From positions 1 to 64,000 of the forward strand of contig NZ_JARUBJ010000002.1 in NCBI RefSeq assembly GCF_029626145.1: a stretch of DNA of 64,000 nucleotides. The letters run 5' to 3'. Within the stretch, counting starts at the first letter, position 1, and the number at the start of each line of letters is the position of its first letter. Position numbers and translations under genes: made by a program. The stretch comes from Micromonospora sp. WMMD961 (GTDB lineage Bacteria > Actinomycetota > Actinomycetes > Mycobacteriales > Micromonosporaceae). Positions 43,158 through 51,018 of the stretch are shown in pieces. The notes under the pieces were generated by a model that was given only the letters and a program-made list of their open reading frames with translations, was not told the DNA's origin and ran no database searches.

Positions 43158-43357
43158 ACGGCGTCATGGAGCTGAGCGGCGCCCGATGGCGCAAGAGCAG
43201 CCGCAGCAGCGGCAACGGCGGCGCATGTGTCGAGGTCGCCGACAACCTGCCCGGCGTCGTCGGGGTACGGGATTCCAAGGACCCGGCCGGCCCGGCGCTC
43301 ACCTTCGCGCCGACGGCGTGGCGCACGTTCGTCAGCCAGGTCGCCCTTCGGGCCTGA
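43148..43357 (+). CDS. DUF397 protein (second copy)
   Basis: A 69-residue DUF397 protein (GARWRKSSRSSGNGGACVEVAD, then VVGVRDSKDPAGPALTFAP), about as conserved as the copy at 42539. ATG 43148 is used; the Met at codon 7 is an alternative. Its partner regulator is truncated, so it may be orphaned, or it could work with the upstream intact regulator. Confidence 0.9.
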   Translation: MELNGVMELSGARWRKSSRSSGNGGACVEVADNLPGVVGVRDSKDPAGPALTFAPTAWRTFVSQVALRA

Positions 43358-43391
43358 TCAGGGCTGGGATGACAACCGTCGTACACATGTT

Positions 43392-43412
43392 CTATCCACA
43401 GGTTGTGGATAG
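43392..43412. promoter_or_regulatory. Perfect inverted DnaA-box-like palindrome
   Basis: CTATCCACA GGT TGTGGATAG, a perfect 9-bp inverted repeat with a three-base spacer, ends 12 bases before the ATG at 43425. Each arm is one base from the DnaA consensus TTATCCACA. A similar pair lies at 15155-15171 before the GGDEF gene. It could bind DnaA or a regulator with similar specificity. Confidence 0.55.
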
Positions 43413-43424
43413 CGGAGGGATTCG

Positions 43425-43979
43425 ATGGCATACCAGCTCAGCGCGGTGGTCGCGGACGTCGAACTGCTCCGCGAGCAGACTGCCGAGCTGGATCACGCGG
43501 TCCTCGGCGAGCTGCGCCAGGATTTCGGGCTACTGCCGGTCACCCCGCAGTTGGTGGTGGAGCTGACCGGGTCGCTGCCGGATTTCGCGACCGACGACCG
43601 CAGCGCCGGGCACCCCTTCGGCCTGGTGTTGTCGCCGACGCTTGTCGAGTCGCTGAGCCGCTGGTCACAGGCGGGGCCTGTGGCGTACCTGGAGGCGGAG
43701 TTCGGCGGTGGCACCGGCTACCAGTCGGCGGCGGTGTGGCTGGGCGGGGCGCTGACCTGGGGGCCACACTTCGACGACGAGTTGGACACGTCGCGCGAAC
43801 AGTGGCCGATCAACGGGGCGCTGGCCCGCCTCGGTGCAGAGCCCGGCGACTGGATCGACCCGTTCGCCGAACTGGGGTTGCACCTGGAACGCAACACCGA
43901 GGGTTGGCTGGCGCACGGGCGCCGTCGGCTCAGCGCCGACTACTGGGACGAGCTTGTCGAACAGTGGGAAAACCAGTAA
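43425..43979 (+). CDS. Hypothetical protein (184 aa)
   Basis: A 184-residue soluble protein beginning MAYQLSAVVADVELLREQT, with an aromatic, acidic middle (EAEFGGGTGYQSAAVWLGG) and EQWPINGALARLGAEPGDWID near the end. No motif I recognise; such sequences are common as small stand-alone actinobacterial proteins. GGAGGG precedes the start. The promoter region contains the DnaA-box-like palindrome, so transcription may depend on it. Confidence 0.75.
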   Translation: MAYQLSAVVADVELLREQTAELDHAVLGELRQDFGLLPVTPQLVVELTGSLPDFATDDRSAGHPFGLVLSPTLVESLSRWSQAGPVAYLEAEFGGGTGYQSAAVWLGGALTWGPHFDDELDTSREQWPINGALARLGAEPGDWIDPFAELGLHLERNTEGWLAHGRRRLSADYWDELVEQWENQ

Positions 43980-44035
43980 TCCGGCTGCCGCCAGCAACCT
44001 GAGCGCCCCCGTTCCGTTGGGGACTGGGGGATTCC

Positions 44036-44566
44036 ATGAAATTGCGACAATTTGCGTTTATTGCCACGCTGATGACGGCTGCCTCGATCGCCGGCAGCGG
44101 CGTACCGCCAACCGGGCCGATCCCGGACGGCCGACCCGCCGGCAGCGTGGAGATCATCGACCTGAACGGCCTGCGCAACATCGAGTTCGGCGACACCGAG
44201 GACGAGCTGACCCGACGCGGCATCCTGCGTACCAGCCTGGATTCCTGCGGGCCGATGCTCGTCGGCCACGACACGGTCAGCCCGGTCTTCATGGAGGACA
44301 GACTGGTGCTGCTCTGGGTCGGGGATCCAATGCGGACACCCGAGGGCATCACCGCAGGCTCTCCCGTCGACCTGGTCTGGGATCGGTATCCGGAGGTCAG
44401 CCGGCTTCGCGCTCCACAGGGGACGCATCGCCTCGACGGGCTGCTCGCCCGCAGCGGCGACCGCGCGTACCTGTTCCTGCACGACGGGCGCACCGTCCGA
44501 AAAACCATCGCCGGGTACGCGGACTGGGCCCGCCGCCTCTTCGACGAGGGCGCTGGGCCGTGCTGA
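44036..44566 (+). CDS. Secreted hypothetical protein
   Basis: A 176-residue exported protein. The first 25 residues look like a signal peptide (MKLRQFAFIATLMTAASIAG), possibly cleaved near GSG. The mature part is of unknown function and contains a single pair of cysteines (SCGPMLV and the C-terminal GPC). It is the second of two unrelated-looking genes on the plus strand after the DUF397 cluster. No family is recognised. Confidence 0.7.
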   Translation: MKLRQFAFIATLMTAASIAGSGVPPTGPIPDGRPAGSVEIIDLNGLRNIEFGDTEDELTRRGILRTSLDSCGPMLVGHDTVSPVFMEDRLVLLWVGDPMRTPEGITAGSPVDLVWDRYPEVSRLRAPQGTHRLDGLLARSGDRAYLFLHDGRTVRKTIAGYADWARRLFDEGAGPC

Positions 44567-44710
44567 TCGGCGCGCCGGAGACCGCCGATCCGGCTTCGTC
44601 ACCAGCGGCGTCCCGGTGCAGGCGCGGGATGTCCGCGACACCAACGCCTCCCCCTGGTCCGCCGTAGCCGGCCGCGCCCCCGGAGGCCGCGCCGCTCGAA
44701 CGGTGACCAC

Positions 44711-45331
44711 TCAGGCCGGGTCGGGCAGCCGAGCCCCGGACGCGGCGGCGAAACCGGCGAGCGCGATCTCGGCCGCCTGTCGCAGGTCCTCCCGACTGAC
44801 TCCGGCCGCGGCATGCACCGCCTGCCCCTCGGTGACGATCATGACGTAGCGGGCGAGTGCGACCGGATCGGCGTGCTCGGGTAGATCGCCTTCGGCGACA
44901 GCGCGGGCGAACCGGTCGGCGAGAGCCCTCTCGCCGGCCAGGCGGCTGGCGGCGAGGAACCCGGCGACTGGTGCGTTCTCGCTGGAGCATGCGGTGCCGC
45001 CCTGGATCGACAGGCAACCGGCGGGCCGGTCGGCACGGGTCACGGCGATCGCGTTGTCCCGCAGCAGGGTGGCGACCACCTCGTACGCGGTCGGTTGGGC
45101 GAAAGCGTCCCGCGCGTACGCCATGTCCTGTTCGGCGTAACGGGCCACGGCCTTACGGAACAACTCCTCCTTGCCGCCGTAGGCGGCGTAGAGGCTCGGC
45201 TTGTTGATCCCCATGGCCTCGGCGAGGTCGTTCACCGAGGCGCCCTCGTACCCCTGACGCCAGAACACCTCCACCGCGCGCTCCAGCGCCTCGTCGGCGT
45301 CGAAACCCCGTGGTCGCCCCCGCTGCGGCAC
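44711..45331 (-). CDS. TetR-family transcriptional regulator
   Basis: A 206-residue TetR repressor. The HTH is near residues 10-55 (EALERAVEVFWRQGYEGASVN, then MGINKPSLYAAYGGKEELF). The C-terminal ligand domain follows. GTG 45331 has GGAGAAAGG upstream. It is divergent from an SDR oxidoreductase gene, with two copies of ACCGNTCGGTACAGAAAT in the shared region, so it most likely represses itself and the oxidoreductase. Related TetR proteins control SDR genes in the same layout. Confidence 0.92.
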   Translation of the reverse strand: MPQRGRPRGFDADEALERAVEVFWRQGYEGASVNDLAEAMGINKPSLYAAYGGKEELFRKAVARYAEQDMAYARDAFAQPTAYEVVATLLRDNAIAVTRADRPAGCLSIQGGTACSSENAPVAGFLAASRLAGERALADRFARAVAEGDLPEHADPVALARYVMIVTEGQAVHAAAGVSREDLRQAAEIALAGFAAASGARLPDPA

Positions 45332-45371
45332 AACCCACCACCTTTCTCCACCCATCCTACCGACAACGAAA

Positions 45372-45445
45372 ACCGATCGGTACAGAAATTTGTCAACCCG
45401 ACCGACAGTTGCTACGGTCGAATCAATACCGCTCGGTACAGAAAT
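45372..45445. promoter_or_regulatory. Duplicated TetR operator in TetR/SDR promoter region
   Basis: ACCGATCGGTACAGAAAT (45372-45389) and ACCGCTCGGTACAGAAAT (45428-45445) differ at one of 18 positions, in the same orientation and 56 bases apart. The first contains the perfect palindrome ACCGATCGGT. They lie between the divergent TetR and SDR genes and are the obvious candidates for the repressor's binding sites. Confidence 0.75.
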
Positions 45446-45462
45446 CGTGAAGGAGATCCATC

Positions 45463-46212
45463 GTGGGACAGCTCGACGGCAAGACCGCCCTCGTCACCGG
45501 CGGCACCACGGGCATCGGCCTGGCCTCTGCCCGCCGCTTCGCGGCCGAAGGCGCGTACGTCTTCGTCACCGGCCGTCGCAAGGGCCCGCTGGACGAGGCC
45601 GTGGCCAGCATCGGCACCAACGTCACCGGCATCGCCGGCGACGTCAGCAAACTCGACGACCTGGACCGGATCATGCAGGCCATCCAGGACCGGGGCGCAG
45701 GCCTGGACGTGGTGTTCGCCAACGCCGGCGGCGGCGAGTTCCGCTCGCTCGACTCGATCACCGTCGAGCACGTGGCGAACACGTTCGACACCAACATCTA
45801 CGGCACCATCTTCACCGTCCAGAAGGCCCTGCCCCTGCTCAACGAGGGCGCCTCGATCGTGCTCACCGGCTCGACGGCAGCCAGCAACGGCACCCCGGCA
45901 TTCAGCGTCTACGCCGCGTCGAAGGCAGCCATCCGCTCGTTCGGCCGCACCTGGGCCGCCGAGCTGATGGGCCGGAAGATCCGGGTCAACACCCTGGTCC
46001 CCGGCTCGACCGAGACTCCCGGGCTCGCGGGCCTCGCGCCCAGCCCGGCGGAGGCTCCCGGGCTGCTCCAGTCCATCACCTCGGGCGTACCCATGGGCCG
46101 CATGGCACACCCGGACGAGATCGCCAACGCAGCGCTCTTCCTCGCCTCCGACCAGAGCAGCTTCATGACCGGCAGCGAGCTGTTCGTCGACGGTGGCGAG
46201 CAGCAACTCTGA
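45463..46212 (+). CDS. SDR-family oxidoreductase
   Basis: A 249-residue short-chain dehydrogenase. TGGTTGIGLASARRFAAEGA is the NAD(P)-binding TGXXXGIG motif, NAG appears in FANAGGGEF, and the catalytic Ser-Tyr-Lys triad is STAASN (Ser near 139), YAASK (Tyr near 152, Lys near 156). The substrate is unknown. GTG 45463 has AAGGAGAT upstream. It is controlled, by inference, by the divergent TetR repressor. Its stop lies just before attL. Confidence 0.93.
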   Translation: MGQLDGKTALVTGGTTGIGLASARRFAAEGAYVFVTGRRKGPLDEAVASIGTNVTGIAGDVSKLDDLDRIMQAIQDRGAGLDVVFANAGGGEFRSLDSITVEHVANTFDTNIYGTIFTVQKALPLLNEGASIVLTGSTAASNGTPAFSVYAASKAAIRSFGRTWAAELMGRKIRVNTLVPGSTETPGLAGLAPSPAEAPGLLQSITSGVPMGRMAHPDEIANAALFLASDQSSFMTGSELFVDGGEQQL

Positions 46213-46217
46213 CGCGA

Positions 46218-46324
46218 AAACGCCCGGCCGATCCTCACGGATCGACCGGGCGTTTCTGCACTACAGAGCGGTGGCGGAGGGATTTGAACCCTCGGAGGGC
46301 GTTAACCCTCACACGCTTTCGAGG
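46218..46324. repeat. attL: 107-bp direct repeat, tRNA-Ser 3' part
   Basis: A perfect copy of 53217-53323. It contains the tRNA-Ser(CGA) terminator hairpin (46221-46252) and the 3' part of that tRNA (46269-46324) up to the anticodon loop, where it ends. The remaining tRNA 5' half is absent, so this copy cannot make a functional tRNA. With the matching copy it defines the ends of an inserted element. Confidence 0.95.
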
Positions 46325-46670
46325 TCTGCGACCGTCCGTACGACCTAGTCCAGCGAGGTACGTGAGCTGCGGCCGGAGGCACCTTCGTGACCAGGCGAAC
46401 GGCGGCGTCCGGCGGCGAATGAGACCGCAACTGAGACCGCACGAACGTGATCCCGCTTCCGCCACTCGTCAAGTCCGTAGCTGCTAGCGAACTACGAAGC
46501 GGCAGGAGAGGCCAGCCTGGCGCGAGCGCCTGACGGGCAGTCAGGATGCGGAAGCAACCAGGAGCTTGCGGCGTGAGCCCTAGCTCCGTCCGTGCCGCCA
46601 ATCGCATGCAGCGGTCCCGAAGTCTCTCCCGTATGCTCTGACGGCAACGCTTCCGGAGGGTAGGCAAGAC
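46325..46670. other. Left end of island, no recognised gene
   Basis: 346 bases between attL and the methyltransferase gene. I see no supported ORF. The stretch holds TGAGACCGCAACTGAGACC at 46420-46438, a near copy of the motif at 53190-53208, and the GGAGGG ribosome site for the methyltransferase at 46655. Confidence 0.55.
46420..46438 (+). repeat. Arm-like motif, left copy
   Basis: TGAGACCGCAACTGAGACC, two TGAGACC heptamers 12 bases apart, recurring at the right end (53190-53208) with one mismatch and the same orientation. It may be a recombinase arm-binding site. Confidence 0.45.
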
Positions 46671-47936
46671 GTGTCTGGACGGTCAGAGGCCGGGGCGGTG
46701 CAACCGGCCGGGCTGTTCCCACTCCATGTCGCGACCCCACTCACCGGCCACGCGAAGCTATCGCCGAAGCGACCGCGAGTCGAGACTGCTGGCATGGGAG
46801 ACGTCTTCCCCTACTACGCCGGATTCTCCTTCGAGTGGGCCTGCCGCGAACTCGCCCGGCACTCCTCCGGCTCGTCTCAGCGCGTGCTCGACCCGTGGAA
46901 CGGAAGCGGCACGACAACCCTCGCGGCAAGCATCCTCGGCTTGCCTAGCCTCGGCGTTGATCGCAACCCGGTCGCAAATATCGTTGCGCGTCTTCGGCAC
47001 GAGGCCGGGAGGGCAGTGCGCACCGTCGAGCCCCCCCATCGCGCCAGGCGGGTAACTAGTGACGACGATCCCCTCCTCGCGTGGTTCGGACGAAAAACGG
47101 TCGCGCGTCTTCGCGACTGGATGGAGATGGTCACCGCGCTTCCCGAACCGCAGTCAGTGCTGCCGCAGGTGGCGTTGTTTCGCGTTGTTCGGTCTCTCAC
47201 CTCTCACTTCGGTGGCTCTAACCCAACGTGGGTAAGGCGGACGTCTTCAAACCGACCACCTGTTGAACTCCAGCGCAAGGAGTTAGACGAATTACTGTTG
47301 GATGAGCAGAGCTACCTCAGCCAACGTCTCATAGCAGAGAGCGCACCTGCGACCCACAGCTTGCTGCTAACTGCCTCGTCCCGCCATCTTCCACTACGAG
47401 ATGAGTCAGTTCAGCTCATTTTGACTTCGCCCCCGTATCTCACCCGGATCGATTACGCCGTAGCGTACGCGCGCGAGTTAGCGTTGCTGGGCGAAGACGT
47501 TTACACGAGCCGCCATATTCGTTCTCAACTTATGGGCACGACCCTCATTCGAGGCGATGTCGCCGAAATGCAACTTGGAAACTTGGCTAGTGATTTGGTG
47601 CGGCGTATCGGCGAGCACGGCAGCTATGCGTCCGAGGGCTACTACTTAAAGCAGGCGTGCCAGTATTTAGATGACCTCACAGCGAGTCTCCGCGAGATTA
47701 CTCGCGTCGCTGCACCTAAAGCAGTGATGACGCTAGTTGTCCAGGATTCGTTCTACAAAGACATTGCGGTGCGCCTAGGGGAAATATGCGCAGAAGAGGC
47801 TGAGCGGCTCGGCTGGAAGGTCTCGAATATCGTTCCCTTTGAAGTTACAAGGTCTCTAACAACGTTGAACAAGTCGGCTCGCGCATACCCTAAAGGTACC
47901 GTCAATGAGAACGTGCTTACTCTAGTCAAGCATTAA
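46671..47936 (+). CDS. DNA methyltransferase (N4/N6 amino type)
   Basis: A 421-residue methyltransferase. SAM-binding motif I is DPWNGSGTTTLAAS (Asp74), with GVDRNP near residue 96 for the ribose, and the catalytic motif IV is TSPPY (residues 252-256). The order I then IV is the alpha/gamma-like arrangement, opposite to the beta class where TSPPY comes first. TSPPY is typical of N4-cytosine or some N6-adenine enzymes. No restriction nuclease is fused. GTG 46671 follows GGAGGG. It lies 67 bases before the DUF262 gene in the same direction and probably protects host DNA for the cassette. Confidence 0.88.
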   Translation: MSGRSEAGAVQPAGLFPLHVATPLTGHAKLSPKRPRVETAGMGDVFPYYAGFSFEWACRELARHSSGSSQRVLDPWNGSGTTTLAASILGLPSLGVDRNPVANIVARLRHEAGRAVRTVEPPHRARRVTSDDDPLLAWFGRKTVARLRDWMEMVTALPEPQSVLPQVALFRVVRSLTSHFGGSNPTWVRRTSSNRPPVELQRKELDELLLDEQSYLSQRLIAESAPATHSLLLTASSRHLPLRDESVQLILTSPPYLTRIDYAVAYARELALLGEDVYTSRHIRSQLMGTTLIRGDVAEMQLGNLASDLVRRIGEHGSYASEGYYLKQACQYLDDLTASLREITRVAAPKAVMTLVVQDSFYKDIAVRLGEICAEEAERLGWKVSNIVPFEVTRSLTTLNKSARAYPKGTVNENVLTLVKH

Positions 47937-48003
47937 AGTTTTCGTCCTGAATTACCTGACGCGGCGCTGAGGCCAGCAGGCCCTAAATCCACGGGAGGGC
48001 ATC

Positions 48004-49056
48004 ATGGTTGTTGACCACTCAGTACTACTTGCTGAGCTGGCGGATCAGCGACAGGCCGTTGATGTTGACTTTTTCGATCTCTCTTTGCGTGAACTGGCGC
48101 GCATGGTCGAAGAGGCCGAGATCAAGATCGCACCCGAGTTTCAGCGACAGTTCCGTTGGAGGGACGAACTTCAGTCGGCCCTCATTGAGTCATTCCTCCT
48201 AGGCTTACCGGTGCCCGCCATCTTCGTGGCAACCAACGGCGATGGTACGTGGGAAGTGGTGGATGGGCTCCAGCGAATCTGCACCTTGCTGCGGTTCATT
48301 GGTATCGACGCGCCCGAGTCCGAGCTTCTTCACTTCTCTACACGGCCCCTCAGGCTGACGAAGTTGAAGACTTTGAAGAGGTTTGACGGCGTGTCCTACG
48401 CCGATCTGCCACGGCCAGTCAAATTGACATTTGAGCGCCGGTATTTACGTGTTCAGGTCCTGAGCGATAAGTCTGATTTGGACGTCCGATACGAGCTGTT
48501 TCGGCGACTTAACGCCGGAGCTGTCGAGCTGACTGCCCAAGAAATCCGGGCCTGCGTTTATCGCGGCACCTTCAACACTCTTCTCGATGAACTCTCCGAG
48601 TATCCTCCATTCAAAACGCTCTTGAAGCTTAAAGAGGCCGACAAGAGCAACGGCACGGGTCCCGAAGTAGTGCTTAAATTCTTCGCCTACCTGCACTGGA
48701 TTGACGGATTTAAGGGTGACGTGGCAGGCTTCCTGAACGATTATATGAAGGCACACTTGAACCCTCCGGACATCGAGGAACGGCGTAAGGATTTCCGCGA
48801 GTCCGTCGACTTTCTCTACAGTGTCAATCCGCAACCTTTCCTTAGGGCCGGGACCAGTGTCACGCCAATAGTCCATCTTGAGGCTGCTCTCGTGGGTATT
48901 GGTCGGGTTATTAGAGCAGGCAAGGCACCAGTACGTCCGCCCTCTGATTGGCTAGCCGATCGAGCTCTCCTTGACTTCGTCCAAAAAGGCACCAATGCGA
49001 AGAAGAGTGTAGTTGGCAGAATGGCACGCGCCGAAGAGATTTTTCTAGGACAATGA
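48004..49056 (+). CDS. DUF262 domain protein (GmrS-like N-domain, no DUF1524)
   Basis: A 350-residue protein. The DUF262 core lies near the N-terminus: PEFQRQFRW (residues 44-52), the LIESFLLGLPVPAIF helix and VVDGLQR (87-91), corresponding to the QR and DGQR motifs. Related DUF262 domains are NTP-dependent and belong to type IV-like systems such as GmrSD, where a DUF1524 HNH nuclease domain follows. Here the C-terminus (to EEIFLGQ) has no such nuclease, so cleavage may be done by the next gene's HEPN product. ATG 48004 has GGGAGGG close upstream; its last four bases overlap the HEPN start. Confidence 0.9.
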   Translation: MVVDHSVLLAELADQRQAVDVDFFDLSLRELARMVEEAEIKIAPEFQRQFRWRDELQSALIESFLLGLPVPAIFVATNGDGTWEVVDGLQRICTLLRFIGIDAPESELLHFSTRPLRLTKLKTLKRFDGVSYADLPRPVKLTFERRYLRVQVLSDKSDLDVRYELFRRLNAGAVELTAQEIRACVYRGTFNTLLDELSEYPPFKTLLKLKEADKSNGTGPEVVLKFFAYLHWIDGFKGDVAGFLNDYMKAHLNPPDIEERRKDFRESVDFLYSVNPQPFLRAGTSVTPIVHLEAALVGIGRVIRAGKAPVRPPSDWLADRALLDFVQKGTNAKKSVVGRMARAEEIFLGQ

Positions 49057-49787
49057 GTTACGCCGTCGACGCCGTCTTCGACGAGGCGGCAAGGTTACTG
49101 GAGCGGGAACTCAGACGCCTACAGGCGCTAGATCAGGCTCGCGACCATCTGACTGACGATAAATTTGACTCCGAGGGGGTTGGGGCAATGAGCCGCGCCC
49201 TAACCTTCGTCATCTGTGCTGGAATTCTCGAGCAATTGATGCGTGACCTGCCTGCGGCGTTGTCATCCGACATTTGTGGGCTACAAGTTCGCCGTAAACT
49301 CCTGCCGATCGGGCTACTCGCCATCCTGGAGACGGCGGACTTCCGAAAATGCGCAGAGCAGAATGTCAACGTCCTAACGGTCCGAAGCAATCTCGTCAGA
49401 AACATCATTGCGCATATTGATGATGACAGAGTTGTCGCTAGCTTTGAAGAAGACCTGAAGTTGGCGGATGGCCGCACTGTGGGTGAGAAACAGTTCGCCG
49501 CGCTGTGGGACATGCTCGGCCTGCCGGGCGATTGGCGGAACGACCCGAAAGACCTCTTTCTTCTTAAGGAGATCCAACAGAAGCGCAATAGCATCGCCCA
49601 CTGGGAACAGGACCCGGTCGCGGTAGGGAGAATGAAGTCCTATGAGAATCTGCAATCTGTAACTCGATCGCTCGGCCTACTCCTGGACCATGTGCGTCTG
49701 CACCTCTGCGAGTGGCTGGACAGCTATGCTGAGGCACCGACCATTCCTGCGGTCGGTGGAATAAGGGCTACGCGCTCGACAGTTTGA
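49053..49787 (+). CDS. HEPN-domain protein (MAE_28990-like)
   Basis: A 244-residue helical protein with the HEPN RNase signature R-X4-H at RNSIAH (Arg178, His183). A second RNIIAH occurs at 116-121. The build resembles the MAE_28990/MAE_18760-like HEPN family. HEPN nucleases are metal-independent RNases used as toxins in toxin-antitoxin, CRISPR and abortive-infection systems. ATG 49053 overlaps the DUF262 stop as ATGA, so the two are coupled and probably act together. Its 3' end overlaps the convergent HAD gene by 20 bases. Confidence 0.85.
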   Translation: MSYAVDAVFDEAARLLERELRRLQALDQARDHLTDDKFDSEGVGAMSRALTFVICAGILEQLMRDLPAALSSDICGLQVRRKLLPIGLLAILETADFRKCAEQNVNVLTVRSNLVRNIIAHIDDDRVVASFEEDLKLADGRTVGEKQFAALWDMLGLPGDWRNDPKDLFLLKEIQQKRNSIAHWEQDPVAVGRMKSYENLQSVTRSLGLLLDHVRLHLCEWLDSYAEAPTIPAVGGIRATRSTV

Positions 49788-50505
49788 CCCGAACCATCCA
49801 TCGAATCTCCCGTAACCTCGCCATTTCGACCAGAGCCGAAGCCAGATCACGCATACTTGCTATCACTGAGTCGGCTCCGCTGCTCTTGAAGGCTGCTACC
49901 TTGCGCGGCCGATTAGCGTAAGCGATTGACCGCACACCGGCAGCCTGTGCCCCTTCGATGTCTGACAGCGAGTCGCCGACGAGAACGCAGCGGCCCGGCG
50001 TTTCGCCAAGGATTCGAACGGCTTGCAGGATCGGTTCAGGGTTCGGTTTCATCCGAGCTGGGTCGGCGTACGCCCTGCCAATCACCCCGCATACGTGCCC
50101 GGCGAGCCGATGTGCTGCCAAGTAGATGTTCACCGCACCGGCGGAGTTATTGCTAACGATCACCACGGGCAGCCTGGCCTGCCGAGCAGACACGATTACC
50201 TCTCGACCATATGGTGTTGGTTCGGCAGTCTCTACGGCCCGACGCTCGGCCGCGCAGAACGCGTCCTCTAGCACCCGCGTCGCGCCCCGATCGCCAGTCG
50301 CCCCGATGTAGCGCAGCACCTCGAGTGGATCCGGCTCACAGGCTAGATCCGGCGGCACTTCGATCGCGCGACGCCTCAAGACGCCGATCAGCTCGGCGGC
50401 AACTTGCGGCGCCGGGTAGCCGGCGAAGACGCTGCACACCGGCCCGTCGAAGTCGAGCAGGACTGCGCCGACCTCGCCGAGCAGTCGGCCAAGGTCGGCG
50501 GTCAT
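49768..50505 (-). CDS. HAD-family hydrolase
   Basis: A 245-residue haloacid-dehalogenase-like phosphatase. Motif I is VLLDFDGPVCSVF, motif II IVSNNSAG, and motif III-IV PNPEPILQAVR with VLVGDSLSDIEGAQAAG. The substrate is unknown. ATG 50505 overlaps the stop of the broken regulator gene by four bases. In my recollection HAD genes follow this regulator type elsewhere, so this pair may be an original operon that came with the island. Confidence 0.9.
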   Translation of the reverse strand: MTADLGRLLGEVGAVLLDFDGPVCSVFAGYPAPQVAAELIGVLRRRAIEVPPDLACEPDPLEVLRYIGATGDRGATRVLEDAFCAAERRAVETAEPTPYGREVIVSARQARLPVVIVSNNSAGAVNIYLAAHRLAGHVCGVIGRAYADPARMKPNPEPILQAVRILGETPGRCVLVGDSLSDIEGAQAAGVRSIAYANRPRKVAAFKSSGADSVIASMRDLASALVEMARLREIRWMVRVKLSSA

Positions 50506-51018
50506 CTGTCGTACCGGTAGGCGATGGTCGACCACACCGAGTCGAACCACTGGCGGGAAGCCTCCACGAACTGCGTGCCGTCGGACGTGTCGTCGTCAGT
50601 CACGGCGTAGTGGAAAAGCGGTACGTCCTTGCCCATCAAGTCATAGATCGCCATCGGCTCACCCTTGATCGTGACCGTGCGTTCAACGGCCGGGTAGAAG
50701 CCGAAGAAGACCTCTTCCCCGTTCAGCATCTAGAGCTTGAACAGGGGCGATGCACGATGCATCCGCACCTCTACCGTGGCCGATCGGACTAGACCGAGGT
50801 TGCCCCGCTCGGCCACCTGGTCAATGATTCCGTCCGCCGCCCGGCGCGTGATGCGCTCGGCACGCTCGCGCACCGCCGGATCATCCGCCTGCGTCTCGGC
50901 GCGCGCCGGCAGCGCCATGGGCGCAGCCATGTCGGAGATCAGCACCCGCACGGCGATCGTCTCCGGTGCGAGCCGGCCGACCCGCACCTTGTCGAGCGCC
51001 TCGGCGAGCGATCGCCGC
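50502..51018 (-). pseudogene. Regulator-like gene, truncated at 5' end and broken by an in-frame TAG
   Basis: Two frames read through as one protein: a first part from about 51018 (LAEALDKVRVGRLAPETIAV, then VRSATVEVRMHRASPLFKL) stops at TAG 50730-50732, and the next codon in the same frame begins MLNGEEVFFGFYPAVERTVTI. Together they match the C-terminal region of a regulator-type actinobacterial protein I cannot name for certain. The N-terminal part, probably the HTH, is missing upstream of about 51018, where the reading frame runs into the antisense of the recombinase gene. Confidence 0.75.

Noticed and set aside
46269..46324. A working tRNA-Ser at the left of the island
   Set aside because: Only the 3' part is present; the 5' half with the D arm is absent, so it is an attachment-site copy.
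49768..50505. HAD hydrolase as a core part of the defence cassette
   Set aside because: It is on the opposite strand, coupled to the regulator remnant and not to the methylase-DUF262-HEPN genes; I treat it as passenger or separate cargo.
50737..51009. Native N-terminus of the recombinase
   Set aside because: This part is antisense of the regulator remnant and reads as a Ser/Arg/Thr-rich shadow; true integrase sequence starts near 51010.
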